From: CAVPUA01 sp963828015
GTDB lineage: Bacteria; Actinomycetota; Actinomycetes; Mycobacteriales; Jatrophihabitantaceae
Assembly (NCBI GenBank): GCA_963828015.1
Contig: CAWHCD010000004.1
Span: 186,001 to 250,000 of the forward strand
Direction: 5' to 3'
DNA length: 64,000 nucleotides
The number at the start of each line of letters is the position of its first letter. Positions within the stretch are counted from its first letter, which is position 1. Below, piece by piece: positions 24,567-33,250 of the stretch. The notes under the pieces were generated by a model, which did no database searches, had not been told where the DNA came from, and worked only from the letters and a program-made list of their open reading frames with translations. The position numbers and the translations under genes are program-made.

Positions 24567-24674
24567 TTAGCGCAGCCGACAGAGACAACTGCCCATGCGG
24601 CACAGGTCGACCGCTCGGCGTGACGTGAGCAGCGCGCCCTGCGCAGCGCGCGCAGAGGTCGCCTGGTTGCCCAT
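24567..24674 (-). CDS. Cysteine-type leader peptide upstream of sulfurtransferase
   Basis: 35 codons from ATG 24674 to TAA 24567, with the second half reading LTSRRAVDLCRMGSCLCRLR. Three Cys codons cluster in the last 12 positions. This follows the pattern of actinobacterial leader peptides (R-x-x-V-D-L-x-R then Cys-rich end) found ahead of sulfur-assimilation genes; in mycobacteria such uORFs mediate cysteine-responsive attenuation of the cysA2 operon. A second, independent peptide with the same ending heads the operon at 54.1 kb. Confidence 0.75.
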   Translation of the reverse strand: MGNQATSARAAQGALLTSRRAVDLCRMGSCLCRLR

Positions 24675-24693
24675 GCGGCCCAGGGTAGCTGCC

Positions 24694-25533
24694 TCAGGAG
24701 TGAATCGCCAAGCAGAGCAGATAGGCCAGCGGGGCCACCAGGGCCAGCGGCAGCAGGGTGGCGAACACCGGCTGCAGGCGCAGCGCCCGGGGGGTGCGGG
24801 GCAGCGAGGTCGCGACCTGGATGAAGCCGGTCCCGACCGCCAGCAGCCCGACGAGTAGCCCGAGCGCCCCACCCAGCACCAGCGCCCGGCCGCCGCCGAA
24901 GTCCAGGTCGCCGCCCAGCTCCAGCGTCACGATCAGCGATGCGACCAGCGCGCCGCCGACGACGGCCGGCAGCCCCCGCCGCACGGCCGGATCGAAGCGG
25001 GGCGCGGGCAACAGGAAGTCCACCAGGTAGCCGGTGACCAGGGCCGCGCAGAGGGCCAGGACGACCGCGAACGTCGTGTGTTCCGGCAGCTGCTCGTGCC
25101 GCAACTGGATGAGGGCGGCGAAGGCCACCACACCTACTACTAGCAGTGCGATGTCCGACAGCGACTCGACCACCCGATTGCGCACCACGCCGCGGGTGAG
25201 CTGGTGGACGAACGCGCAGGGCAGCAGCAGGCCCAGCACGGGCAGCAACTCACCCAGCTGGCCGTGGGGCCAGACCGAGACCAGGGTGTCAGCGGCGGCG
25301 GCGGCCATGACGGCCAGGATCGCCGCCCCGATCCGGCCGGGTAGTCCGGTGCCGATGATCCACGAGGCCGCGAGCGCGGCCTGCGCGATGGCCACCGCGA
25401 CCAGCAACGCCGCGGCGCCCGACTGCGCCCCGACCCCCAGTGCGACGCCGGCCAGCACGGCCACGAGCGCCCCCGACACGTGGTCGATCCGCGGCGGAGC
25501 GCCTTCATCGACGGGGGTCGCGTCCGACGCCAT
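24694..25533 (-). CDS. Polytopic membrane protein, hypothetical
   Basis: About 279 residues from ATG 25533, preceded by GGGGTGG (GTG 25554 is an alternative). Eight or more hydrophobic segments alternate with short Arg-rich loops such as RGVVRNRVVESLSD and LLPAPRFDPAVRRGLPAVV. I recognise no family; the place matches an exported or membrane protein found in the same neighbourhood of mycobacteria. It ends 20 bases before the Cys leader peptide gene, and may share its promoter region or simply read through. Confidence 0.7.
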   Translation of the reverse strand: MASDATPVDEGAPPRIDHVSGALVAVLAGVALGVGAQSGAAALLVAVAIAQAALAASWIIGTGLPGRIGAAILAVMAAAAADTLVSVWPHGQLGELLPVLGLLLPCAFVHQLTRGVVRNRVVESLSDIALLVVGVVAFAALIQLRHEQLPEHTTFAVVLALCAALVTGYLVDFLLPAPRFDPAVRRGLPAVVGGALVASLIVTLELGGDLDFGGGRALVLGGALGLLVGLLAVGTGFIQVATSLPRTPRALRLQPVFATLLPLALVAPLAYLLCLAIHS

Positions 25534-25730
25534 GACCACCCCACTCTCGCTCACCCGTCCATGGTCGCAGATCGTGTGAGTTAGCCGACCTGTCAGCCGT
25601 TGACGTGGCCAGCTAGGCTTGAGGCACTGATCGAGCATGATCGTCGATCATGGGGACGCAACGTGGCGGACCCGAGCTGAGCTGAGTCGCCGGTACGAAC
25701 CTCGCCGGCGGCCCCAACCCAGGAGGCCAC

Positions 25731-26462
25731 GTGGAACTCGTCCTACTCACCACCGCCCGCCAGCCCACCGCCGAGGTCCTGCCCGCACTGGGACTGCTCT
25801 CGCACGCGGTCACCGTGCTGCCACTGGATGCGTCCGCGCTGGTCGACCGGCCGACCGGGCAGGTCGTGTTGCTCGACGCCCGCCGCGACCTCGCCGCGGC
25901 CCGCTCCTTCACCCGCATTCTGGACGTCATCGGCTTGGACGTACCGATCGTCGCCGTGCTGACCGAAGGTGGCCTGATCGCGCTGTCCGCGGACTGGGCC
26001 GTCGACGACATCGTGCTGGACACCGCCGGCCCGGCCGAGCTCGATGCCCGGCTGCGGCTGGCCGTCGACCGCAAGGCCAAGGTCGCCGACCCGACCCCGA
26101 ACCACGTGCAGGTCGGTGACCTGGCGATCGACGAATCGACCTACACCGCGCGCCTGGCCGGCCGGGCCCTCGATCTGACCTACAAGGAGTTCGAGCTGCT
26201 GAAGTTCCTGGCCCAGCACCCGGGCCGCGTCTTCACCCGTTCGCACCTGGTCCAGGAGGTGTGGGGCTACGACTACTTCGGCGGCACCCGCACGGTCGAC
26301 GTGCACGTTCGGCGGCTGCGGGCCAAGCTCGGCTCCGAATACGACGCGATGATCGGGACCGTGCGCAACGTCGGTTACAAGTTCGTTCGCCCGACCGACA
26401 TCGACAGCGACGAGCCGACCGCCCCGATCCTGCGCGACGCGGACCTCGGCATCACCAACTGA
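25731..26462 (+). CDS. GlnR-like orphan response regulator (OmpR family)
   Basis: 243 residues, GTG start with AGGAGG five bases ahead. The receiver-like domain (residues 1-115) lacks the N-terminal acidic pair of true receivers (it begins MELVLLTTARQP) but keeps VVLLDARRD at the usual phospho-Asp position, as in GlnR. The C-terminal winged helix is complete: LDLTYKEFELLKFLAQHPGR, VWGYDYFGG, TVDVHVRRLRAKL. GlnR-type proteins control nitrogen genes in actinobacteria. The adjacent mshD matches the Rv0818-Rv0819 order. Confidence 0.88.
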   Translation: MELVLLTTARQPTAEVLPALGLLSHAVTVLPLDASALVDRPTGQVVLLDARRDLAAARSFTRILDVIGLDVPIVAVLTEGGLIALSADWAVDDIVLDTAGPAELDARLRLAVDRKAKVADPTPNHVQVGDLAIDESTYTARLAGRALDLTYKEFELLKFLAQHPGRVFTRSHLVQEVWGYDYFGGTRTVDVHVRRLRAKLGSEYDAMIGTVRNVGYKFVRPTDIDSDEPTAPILRDADLGITN

Positions 26463-26497
26463 CCGGTCCGCCGTCACCGGCGGACTACCGTGGCTGG

Positions 26498-27325
26498 GTG
26501 AGCCCATCCACTGATCCGGCCGAGGTCGGCGAACTCGCGGCCCGCATCGAGCGGCGAGATGGCGCGCCGCCCTTGTCCGATCAGGCCCTTTCGCGCATCG
26601 GCTCACCCGCCGTCACCCACCTCGAGGCACGTGACGGCGACCGGCTCGTCGGCTACGCGCAGCTCGACGGGACAAACCTGGAGCTCGCGGCCGATCCCGA
26701 CCACCTCGATGAGCTGTTCCGCGCCGCCGAACGCGTGCGTCCGGATATAGAGGTGTGGTCGCACGGCCATCGCAGCCCGGTGGCCGGCGTCGCCCGCAGT
26801 CGCGGGTACGCGACCACCCGGGTGCTCCTGCAACTGCGGCGACCGGCCAGCCCGATCCCGCCGTCCCCGGTCGAGCTCCCGGACGGCGTCGTCATCCGGG
26901 CCTTCGTCCCCGGTCAGGACGAGCAGGACTGGCTCGAGGTCAACGCGGCCGCCTTCAGCGCCCACCCCGAACAGGGCCGGGTCGGCCTGAGCGACCTGCT
27001 GGCCCGCGAGCGGACGGACTGGTTCGACCCGGCCGGCTTCCTGCTCGCGGTGCAGGGCAACGCCTTGCTGGGGTTTCACTGGACGAAGGTGCATCCCGAT
27101 GGCAGCGGCGAGGTCTACGTCCTCGGCATCGCCCCGGCTGCGCAGGGCATGGGCTTGGGCAAGGCCTTGCTCAACGCCGGCCTGGCTCACCTCGGACCGC
27201 GGCCGATCCTGCTCTACGTCGAGGAGACCAACGATGCCGCGCGGCGGCTGTACGAGAAGGCCGGTTTCGTCGAGTTCGACCGCGACATTCAGCTGCAGTC
27301 ACCGGCCCGGTTGCACCGCGACTAG
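26498..27325 (+). CDS. mshD: Mycothiol synthase MshD
   Basis: 275 residues from GTG 26498, the only start compatible with the domain layout. Two GNAT domains in tandem: a degenerate N-terminal one, and a C-terminal one with VYVLGIAPAAQGMGLGKALL (acetyl-CoA pyrophosphate loop) and LYVEETNDAARRLYEKAGF. MshD acetylates Cys-GlcN-Ins, the last step of mycothiol synthesis. Slightly shorter than the usual 300 or so residues. Its presence marks the organism as a mycothiol-producing actinobacterium. Confidence 0.93.
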   Translation: MSPSTDPAEVGELAARIERRDGAPPLSDQALSRIGSPAVTHLEARDGDRLVGYAQLDGTNLELAADPDHLDELFRAAERVRPDIEVWSHGHRSPVAGVARSRGYATTRVLLQLRRPASPIPPSPVELPDGVVIRAFVPGQDEQDWLEVNAAAFSAHPEQGRVGLSDLLARERTDWFDPAGFLLAVQGNALLGFHWTKVHPDGSGEVYVLGIAPAAQGMGLGKALLNAGLAHLGPRPILLYVEETNDAARRLYEKAGFVEFDRDIQLQSPARLHRD

Positions 27326-27402
27326 GGATCAGCGCCACGTTCGGTAACGAGCAGAACTCGGTCCGATAGCAAACCGACAACGTCACAGCCCAACGTGGGC
27401 CA

Positions 27403-27424
27403 GTTCACCCTGCGTTCATCCTCG
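27403..27424 (+). promoter_or_regulatory. PHO box upstream of pstS
   Basis: Two 11-bp direct repeats lie head to tail, GTTCACCCTGC (27403-27413) and GTTCATCCTCG (27414-27424). This is the PhoP-binding direct-repeat unit known from actinomycetes (GTTCACC every 11 bp). A TAGCGT at 27452-27457 could be the -10. The pst operon should therefore be induced under phosphate limitation. The phoR/phoP genes are not in the window. Confidence 0.8.
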
Positions 27425-27494
27425 TAGCCCCGACCGGCCACCTGTCCCGCTTAGCGTCCCCGCTTGTAAACGACTTTTACGAAAGGGAACCTCA

Positions 27495-28619
27495 GTGAAG
27501 CTGATCCGGACCGGCATTCTTGTCGCGGCCGCCGGCACTATGGCCATCGTCCTGGCGGCCTGCTCATCGAGCAGCAACTCGTCAGGCTCATCCTCCTCGG
27601 CCGCCGGGTCACCGTCGGCGTCGGCGTCGGCGTCCTACCCGCCCGTTGCCTGCCAGACCGGCACGTTGAACTCCGACGGTTCGACCGCGCAGGCCAACGC
27701 CATGGCGCAGTGGATCAAGGACTTCCAGACCCTGTGCTCCGGCGCGACCGTGAACTACAGCGGTGGCGGCTCCGGTCAGGGCGTCACCGACTTCAACAGC
27801 GGCAAGGTCGACTTCGCCGGTTCCGACGCCGCGCTGAGCACCGCCAAGGGCGAGACCGCCGCGGCGGCGACCCGCTGCTCGTCGCCGGCCCTGAACCTGC
27901 CGATGGTGGTCGGCCCGATCGCGATCGCCTACAAGCTGGCCGGTGTGAACAAGCTGATTCTCACCCCGACCCTGATGAGCAAGATGTTCCTGGGCCAGAT
28001 CACCAAGTGGAACGACCCGGCGATCGCCGCGGCCAACCCCGGGACCACGCTGCCTTCTACGGCTATCACGGTGTTCTACCGCTCCGACCAGTCCGGAACG
28101 ACGCAGAACTTCGAGACCTACCTCAACGCGAACGACCCGACCGGCTTCCCGGGCGTCCCGAGCAAGGTCTGGTCCGGCACCGTCGGACAGGGCAAGTCGG
28201 GTTCGCAGGGTGTGCAGCAGGCCGTGCAGGTCACTGAAGGTGCTCTTGCCTACGACGAGTACTCCTACGCCGTCAGTGGCAACCTGCAGACCGCGTTGGT
28301 CGACAACGGTGGCGGCCCGGTCGCGCTGACCCCGACCACGGCCAGTGCCGGCGTCAACGCCGCCACGATCGTCGGCGTCGGAAACGACCTGTCGCTCAAG
28401 CTCGACTACACCACCAAGGAGCCGGGTGCCTACCCGATCATCCTGGTGACGTACTCGATCGTCTGCACCAAGTACACCGACAGCAAGGGACCGCTGGTCA
28501 AGTCCTTCATGACCTACGTCTCGGGTCCGGGTCAGGCCAGCCTCAAGCAGCTTGGTTACGCGCCGATCCCGGCGCAGATCCTGACCAAGGTGCAGGCTTC
28601 GGTCGCGCTGATCAGCTAG
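27495..28619 (+). CDS. pstS: Phosphate ABC transporter substrate-binding lipoprotein PstS
   Basis: 374 residues, GTG start with AAAGGGA ahead. Signal peptide with lipobox VLAAC near residue 22, then a Ser/Ala-rich linker. Mature PstS fold: NYSGGGSGQGVTDF, DFAGSDAALS and FYRSDQSGTTQNFETY, which line the phosphate site. Anchored outside the membrane, it hands phosphate to PstCA. A large hairpin separates it from pstC, which would let pstS be expressed above the membrane parts. Confidence 0.95.
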   Translation: MKLIRTGILVAAAGTMAIVLAACSSSSNSSGSSSSAAGSPSASASASYPPVACQTGTLNSDGSTAQANAMAQWIKDFQTLCSGATVNYSGGGSGQGVTDFNSGKVDFAGSDAALSTAKGETAAAATRCSSPALNLPMVVGPIAIAYKLAGVNKLILTPTLMSKMFLGQITKWNDPAIAAANPGTTLPSTAITVFYRSDQSGTTQNFETYLNANDPTGFPGVPSKVWSGTVGQGKSGSQGVQQAVQVTEGALAYDEYSYAVSGNLQTALVDNGGGPVALTPTTASAGVNAATIVGVGNDLSLKLDYTTKEPGAYPIILVTYSIVCTKYTDSKGPLVKSFMTYVSGPGQASLKQLGYAPIPAQILTKVQASVALIS

Positions 28620-28635
28620 CCCGTTCGATCAACCT

Positions 28636-28672
28636 TCCGGTGGGGCCTCGTTTCGTGCGAGGCTCCACCGGA
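28636..28672 (+). promoter_or_regulatory. Strong intercistronic hairpin between pstS and pstC
   Basis: A 15-bp stem with one G-T wobble: left arm TCCGGTGGGGCCTCG, right arm CGAGGCTCCACCGGA, 7-base loop TTTCGTG. No T-run follows, so it is more likely a processing or stability element, or a partial terminator, than a full stop. Such a structure explains excess binding protein relative to permease. Confidence 0.7.
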
Positions 28673-28692
28673 CATCGAATTCCAGGGACCTC

Positions 28693-29859
28693 ATGACTGA
28701 GCGAGAGACCATGACCGAGGGCACCGAGCCCGCACTCCCCCGCCACGGCCAGCCCACCGACGACGGCCTGGCGCAGATGAACGCCGTCGAGGGCCTCAAC
28801 CAGGCCGAACCACTCGCCGAACTCGACCCCACGGTGGGCGTGGTGTCCCCTATCGCCGTCAGCATCCTTGACGAAGACACCCCCGTGCTACATGAGACCG
28901 GCGGCTCCAGCGACGACGGCGGACACGGACGAGGCAAGATCCGCATCGGCGACCGCCTCTTCGGCGGCGCCGCCCGCGTGGCGAGCGCCTTCATCATCGC
29001 CCTCGTCGTATTGATCTTCGTCTTCCTCGTCATCAAGGCGTGGCCGGCCCTGCGGGCCAACCACGCCAACTTCCTCTTCTCCCGCAAGTGGTCCACCGAC
29101 ACCCCGCACCTGAGCTTCGGCATCGTTGACCTGCTCTGGGGCACGCTGACCGTCTCGTTCATCGCCATGTTCCTCGCCCTGCCGATCTCGTTGGGCCTGG
29201 CGCTGTTCATCACCCAATACGCGCCCAAGCGGCTGGCCAACGGCGTCGCGTACGTCATCGACCTGCTGGCCGCCATCCCGTCGATCATCTACGGCGTCTG
29301 GGGCATCATCGTCCTGGCCCCCAAGCTCAACCCGGTCCAGGAGGCGCTCTATCACCTGGGCTTCATCCCATTCTTCAAGGACAAGAACGTGCCGGCCACC
29401 ATCGGCACCCTGTTCGTCGGCGGCATCGTGCTGGCGATCATGATCTTGCCGATCATGACGGCCATCTCGCGGGACGTCTTCGCCCGCACTCCGCGGCACA
29501 ACATCGAGGCCGCCTGGGCCCTGGGCGCCACCCGCTGGGAGATGATTCGCCTGGCCGTGCTCCCGTTCGGTCGACCGGGCGTGATCAGCGGGGCAATGCT
29601 CGGCCTCGGCCGGGCACTGGGCGAGACCGTGGCCATGTACCTGATCCTGTCCAAGCCGGCCACCGGCGCACCGTTCACCCCCTCGATCTTCTACGGCGGT
29701 GAGACCTTCGCGTCCAAGATCGCGAACAACGCGGCCGAGTTCGAGACGGCCAAGTCCGCCGGCGCCTACATCGCCGCCGGCCTGGTGCTGTTCGTGCTGA
29801 CCTTCATCGTCAACGCCGCCGCGAGAGCGATCGTCAACCGGCGTAAGGAGTTCGTCTGA
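28693..29859 (+). CDS. pstC: Phosphate ABC permease PstC
   Basis: 388 residues with an unusually long N-terminal cytosolic extension (about 95 acidic residues, e.g. LAELDPTVGVVSPIAVSI) before the first helix VASAFIIALVVLIFVFLVI. Six helices follow with the permease EAA-type loop EAAWALGATRWEMIRLAVLP. The ATG has AGGGAC five bases ahead. It pairs with PstA to form the phosphate channel. The stop shares one base with the pstA ATG. Confidence 0.94.
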   Translation: MTERETMTEGTEPALPRHGQPTDDGLAQMNAVEGLNQAEPLAELDPTVGVVSPIAVSILDEDTPVLHETGGSSDDGGHGRGKIRIGDRLFGGAARVASAFIIALVVLIFVFLVIKAWPALRANHANFLFSRKWSTDTPHLSFGIVDLLWGTLTVSFIAMFLALPISLGLALFITQYAPKRLANGVAYVIDLLAAIPSIIYGVWGIIVLAPKLNPVQEALYHLGFIPFFKDKNVPATIGTLFVGGIVLAIMILPIMTAISRDVFARTPRHNIEAAWALGATRWEMIRLAVLPFGRPGVISGAMLGLGRALGETVAMYLILSKPATGAPFTPSIFYGGETFASKIANNAAEFETAKSAGAYIAAGLVLFVLTFIVNAAARAIVNRRKEFV

Positions 29860-30806
29860 TGGCTACCCTGACTGCGCCCGGCCCCTCGAGCGCGCTGAGT
29901 TCAGCGCCGGGCAACGGTCGCCGCAAGGCGAAGAACACCTTCGCGACTGTGCTGGTCTGGCTGTCGGTCGGCATCGCTCTGGTGCCACTGGTCTGGCTGC
30001 TCTACACGGTCATCGACCGTGGTCTGAGCGCGATCACCAACAAGGACTGGTGGACCCAGGACCAGCGCGGGCTGACCTACAAGGACCCGGGCGGCGGCGC
30101 GTGGCACGCGATTGTCGGCACCATCGAGCAGGTGGCCTTGTGCGCCGTCATTTCGGTGCCCATCGCCATCCTGGTCGCGATCTACCTGGTCGAGTACGGA
30201 CGCGGGATCTTCGCCCGCTCGACCACGTTCATGGTCGACATCCTCACCGGTGTCCCCTCGATCGTGGCGGCCCTGTTCATCTACGCGGTGTTCCTGGCCA
30301 CCCTCGGCGGGCAGTTCGCCGGCGTGTACGCCTCGATCGCCCTTGTACTGCTGATGATTCCGGTCATCGTGCGGACCACCGAGGAGATGCTCAAGCTCGT
30401 ACCCAACGAACTGCGTGAAGCGTCCTACGCCTTGGGCATCCCGAAGTGGCGCACAATCTCCAAGGTCGTGCTGCCGACTGCCTTCACCGGCATCAGCACG
30501 GGCGTGGTGCTCGGTATCGCGCGTGTCGCCGGGGAGACCGCCCCGCTGCTCGTACTCGTCAAGTCGACGGCGAACACGAACTACAACCTGTTCAGCGGCT
30601 TCCAGTCCGCGCTGCCGCTGATGATTCGCGACCAGGTCGCCAACCTCGGAGCCAGCTACGGCCTGAACGCCAACGGCGACCGAGTCAAGATCCACAACTA
30701 CGCCCCGGACCGCATGTGGGGCGCGGCGCTCACCCTGATCATTCTCGTCATGCTCCTCAACCTCATTGCGCGCCTGATCGGGCGTTTCAGCAAGGTCTCC
30801 AACTAA
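29859..30806 (+). CDS. pstA: Phosphate ABC permease PstA
   Basis: 315 residues, six membrane helices, and the EAA-loop REASYALGIPKWRTISKVVLP typical of PstA. Helix VDILTGVPSIVAALFIYAVF is highly conserved in the family. It partners PstC in the membrane and contacts the PstB ATPase. Directly coupled to pstC. Confidence 0.95.
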   Translation: MATLTAPGPSSALSSAPGNGRRKAKNTFATVLVWLSVGIALVPLVWLLYTVIDRGLSAITNKDWWTQDQRGLTYKDPGGGAWHAIVGTIEQVALCAVISVPIAILVAIYLVEYGRGIFARSTTFMVDILTGVPSIVAALFIYAVFLATLGGQFAGVYASIALVLLMIPVIVRTTEEMLKLVPNELREASYALGIPKWRTISKVVLPTAFTGISTGVVLGIARVAGETAPLLVLVKSTANTNYNLFSGFQSALPLMIRDQVANLGASYGLNANGDRVKIHNYAPDRMWGAALTLIILVMLLNLIARLIGRFSKVSN

Positions 30807-30834
30807 CCTTTCGAACCGACGGGACGCATTCAAG

Positions 30835-31614
30835 ATGGCCAAGCGCATCGACGCCAACAACCTCAACATCTACTACGGCAAGTTCCTCGCCGTCAGCGAC
30901 GTGAACTTCACCATCGCTCCCCGCGCCGTTACGGCCTTCATCGGCCCGTCGGGCTGCGGCAAGTCGACCGTGCTGCGCACCATCAACCGGATGCACGAGG
31001 TGATCGCCGGGGCCACCGTGCAGGGCGACATCCTGCTCGACGGCGAGAACATCTACGGCAGCAACGTCGACCCGGTCGACGTGCGCCGCACCATCGGCAT
31101 GGTGTTCCAGCGGCCCAACCCCTTCCCCACCATGTCCATCTACGACAACGTCGTGGCCGGCATGAAGCTCAAGGGCGGGCGGGTCAAGAAGGCCGAGTCC
31201 GATGAGACCGTCGAGCGCTCACTGCGGGGGGCCAACCTGTGGGAAGAGGTCAAGGATCGCCTGTCCAAGCCCGGTGCCGGTCTGTCCGGTGGCCAGCAGC
31301 AGCGGCTGTGCATCGCCCGGGCCATCGCGGTCGAGCCCGAGGTTCTGCTCATGGACGAGCCGTGCTCGGCCCTCGACCCGATCTCGACGCTGGCAATCGA
31401 GGACCTGATGCAGACGCTGAAGGAGAAGTACACGATCGTCATCGTCACGCACAACATGCAGCAGGCGGCCCGGGTCGCGGAGCGCACCGCGTTCTTCAAC
31501 CTCTCCGGCGTCGGTCAGCCGGGCCAGCTGGTGGAGATGGACGAGACCCAGAAGATCTTCTCGAACCCGTCCGACCAGCGCACCGAGGACTACATCTCCG
31601 GCCGCTTCGGCTGA
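30835..31614 (+). CDS. pstB: Phosphate ABC ATPase PstB
   Basis: 259 residues. Walker A GPSGCGKST, Q-loop VFQRPNPFPTMSIYDNV (a PstB hallmark), signature LSGGQQQRLCIARAI, Walker B VLLMDEPCSALDP and H-loop IVTHNMQQAARV. Powers phosphate import. Followed by a textbook hairpin terminator. Confidence 0.97.
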   Translation: MAKRIDANNLNIYYGKFLAVSDVNFTIAPRAVTAFIGPSGCGKSTVLRTINRMHEVIAGATVQGDILLDGENIYGSNVDPVDVRRTIGMVFQRPNPFPTMSIYDNVVAGMKLKGGRVKKAESDETVERSLRGANLWEEVKDRLSKPGAGLSGGQQQRLCIARAIAVEPEVLLMDEPCSALDPISTLAIEDLMQTLKEKYTIVIVTHNMQQAARVAERTAFFNLSGVGQPGQLVEMDETQKIFSNPSDQRTEDYISGRFG

Positions 31615-31635
31615 GCCGACCCACACCATCCTCCT

Positions 31636-31665
31636 CCGAGTGGCTGCCTTCGGGCGGCCACTCGG
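31636..31665 (+). terminator. Rho-independent terminator of the pst operon
   Basis: CCGAGTGGC pairs with GCCACTCGG (9 bp). Inside, a wobble and a GCC/GGC step close on a TTCG tetraloop. The tail TCCAATTT follows. It sits 21 bases after the pstB stop. Confidence 0.85.
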
Positions 31666-31682
31666 TCCAATTTCGCGGCAGA

Positions 31683-33119
31683 CTGAGCTCATGGGCGAGG
31701 AGGCGGCTGCAGGAGTACCGGCGCAAGCGCGACGCGACCCGTACGCCCGAACCGGTTCCCACTGACGATTCGCCTGCATCGCAAGGTAATTCTTTCGTCA
31801 TCCAGCAACATCAGGCCACTGCGCTGCACTGGGACTTTCGGCTCGAACGCGATGGCGTGCTGGTGTCGTGGGCGATCCCGAAGGGCCTGCCGCCGGACCC
31901 CAAGGTCAACCACCTGGCCGTGCACACCGAGGACCACCCGCTGGAGTACGCCGACTTCGCCGGTGAGATCCCGGCCGGGGAGTACGGCGGCGGATCGGTG
32001 CAGCTGTGGGACCGCGGCCACTACGAGCTCGAGAAGTGGAGCGAGCGCGAGGTCAAGGTCGTGCTGCACGGCACCCGCGCGCAGGGCCGGTTCGTTCTCT
32101 TCCAGACCGGCGGGAAGAACTGGATGATCCACCGGATGGACGCACCGGCCAAACCCGATTGGCAGGCCCTGCCCGAGCTGATCAAGCCGATGCTGGCCGT
32201 CGCGGGCGAGCTTCCCACCGGACCCGGTTGGGCCTATGAGATGAAGTGGGACGGCGTGCGGGCCGTGTGCTACGTCGACGGTGGGCGCGTACGGGCGCTG
32301 TCGCGCAATGACCGGGACGTATCCGTGAGCTACCCCGAGCTGCGCGCACTCGGGCCGAGCCTCGGCACCACCCAGGCCGTGCTCGACGGCGAGCTCGTCG
32401 CGTTCTCCGGCGGGCGGCCCAGCTTCGGGATGCTGCAGCAGCGCATGCATGTGGCCGATGCCCGCACCGCTCGCCAGCTGGCCGAGCAGGTGCCGGTCGT
32501 CTACGTGATCTTCGACTTGCTGCACCTGGACGGCCGATCACTGCTGGCGTTGCCCTACGACGACCGTCGGGAGTTGCTCGAGTCCCTCGACCTCGGGGGT
32601 CCGTCATGGCAATGCGCTCCCGTCTTCTACGACTCCGGGCGCGACGTGCTCGACGCAAGCGCGGCCGCGGGCATGGAGGGAGTCGTGGCCAAGCGGCGCG
32701 ATTCTCGCTATCACCCCGGCCGGCGCTCGCCCGACTGGATCAAGGTGAAGCACGTACGTACCCAGGAGGTCGTGATCGGCGGCTGGCGATCGGGCAATGG
32801 TCGACGCTCCGGCAGTATCGGTTCGCTCATGCTCGGCGTGCCGGGCGAGGGCGGCCTGCGCTACGTCGGTCAGGTCGGCACCGGATTCACCGACCAGATG
32901 CTCGTTACGCTGCTCACCCAGTTGCGTCGCCACGAGCGCAAGAGCTCGCCGTTCACCGAGCCGTTGCCCAAGGCCGTCGCGGCCGATGCGCACTGGGTGA
33001 CGCCGCGGCTGGTGGGCGAGGTCGCGTTCACCGAACAGACCGCCGACGGCCGGCTGCGCCATCCGGCCTGGCGCGGATTGCGCCCGGACAAATCCGTGAC
33101 CGACGTCTACGACGAGTAG
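31683..33119 (+). CDS. LigD-type ATP-dependent DNA ligase with 3'-phosphoesterase domain
   Basis: About 478 residues. The N-terminal PE domain reads LQEYRRKRDATRTPEP, then HWDFRLERDGVLVSWAIPKG and AGEYGGGSVQLWDRG. The ligase domain has the adenylated Lys in EMKWDGVRA, LDGELVAF and EGVVAKRRDSRYHPGRRSPDWIKVKH. The polymerase domain of full LigD is absent. It should repair breaks in the Ku-dependent end-joining pathway. The start is unclear: no ATG or GTG is in frame; a CTG at 31683 is the nearest candidate, while ATG 31691 lies one frame off, so a one-base indel near 31700 is likely. Confidence 0.85.
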   Translation: MSSWARRRLQEYRRKRDATRTPEPVPTDDSPASQGNSFVIQQHQATALHWDFRLERDGVLVSWAIPKGLPPDPKVNHLAVHTEDHPLEYADFAGEIPAGEYGGGSVQLWDRGHYELEKWSEREVKVVLHGTRAQGRFVLFQTGGKNWMIHRMDAPAKPDWQALPELIKPMLAVAGELPTGPGWAYEMKWDGVRAVCYVDGGRVRALSRNDRDVSVSYPELRALGPSLGTTQAVLDGELVAFSGGRPSFGMLQQRMHVADARTARQLAEQVPVVYVIFDLLHLDGRSLLALPYDDRRELLESLDLGGPSWQCAPVFYDSGRDVLDASAAAGMEGVVAKRRDSRYHPGRRSPDWIKVKHVRTQEVVIGGWRSGNGRRSGSIGSLMLGVPGEGGLRYVGQVGTGFTDQMLVTLLTQLRRHERKSSPFTEPLPKAVAADAHWVTPRLVGEVAFTEQTADGRLRHPAWRGLRPDKSVTDVYDE

Positions 33120-33155
33120 TGGCCGAAGACCGTACAGACCAGCAAAAATCAGGTC

Positions 33156-33183
33156 TTGCTATCCGTGCGTGATCAACTACTGT
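33156..33183 (+). promoter_or_regulatory. Possible promoter for the GAF-ANTAR gene
   Basis: TTGCTA (33156-33161) and TACTGT (33178-33183), 16 bases apart, stand about 70 bases ahead of the GTG. Between them and the gene lie two copies of CGCGAAC (about 33210-33230), of unknown meaning. Confidence 0.3.
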
Positions 33184-33250
33184 CCACTCAGCGAAGAAAT
33201 CGCTGTGACTCGCGAACGCATTTCGCGAACTAGCCTCATGGGGCCGCGCG

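Noticed and set aside
31239..31682. Open frame joined to the front of the DNA ligase
   Set aside because: It runs antiparallel in composition to pstB coding sequence and crosses the pst terminator; no start or domain supports it.
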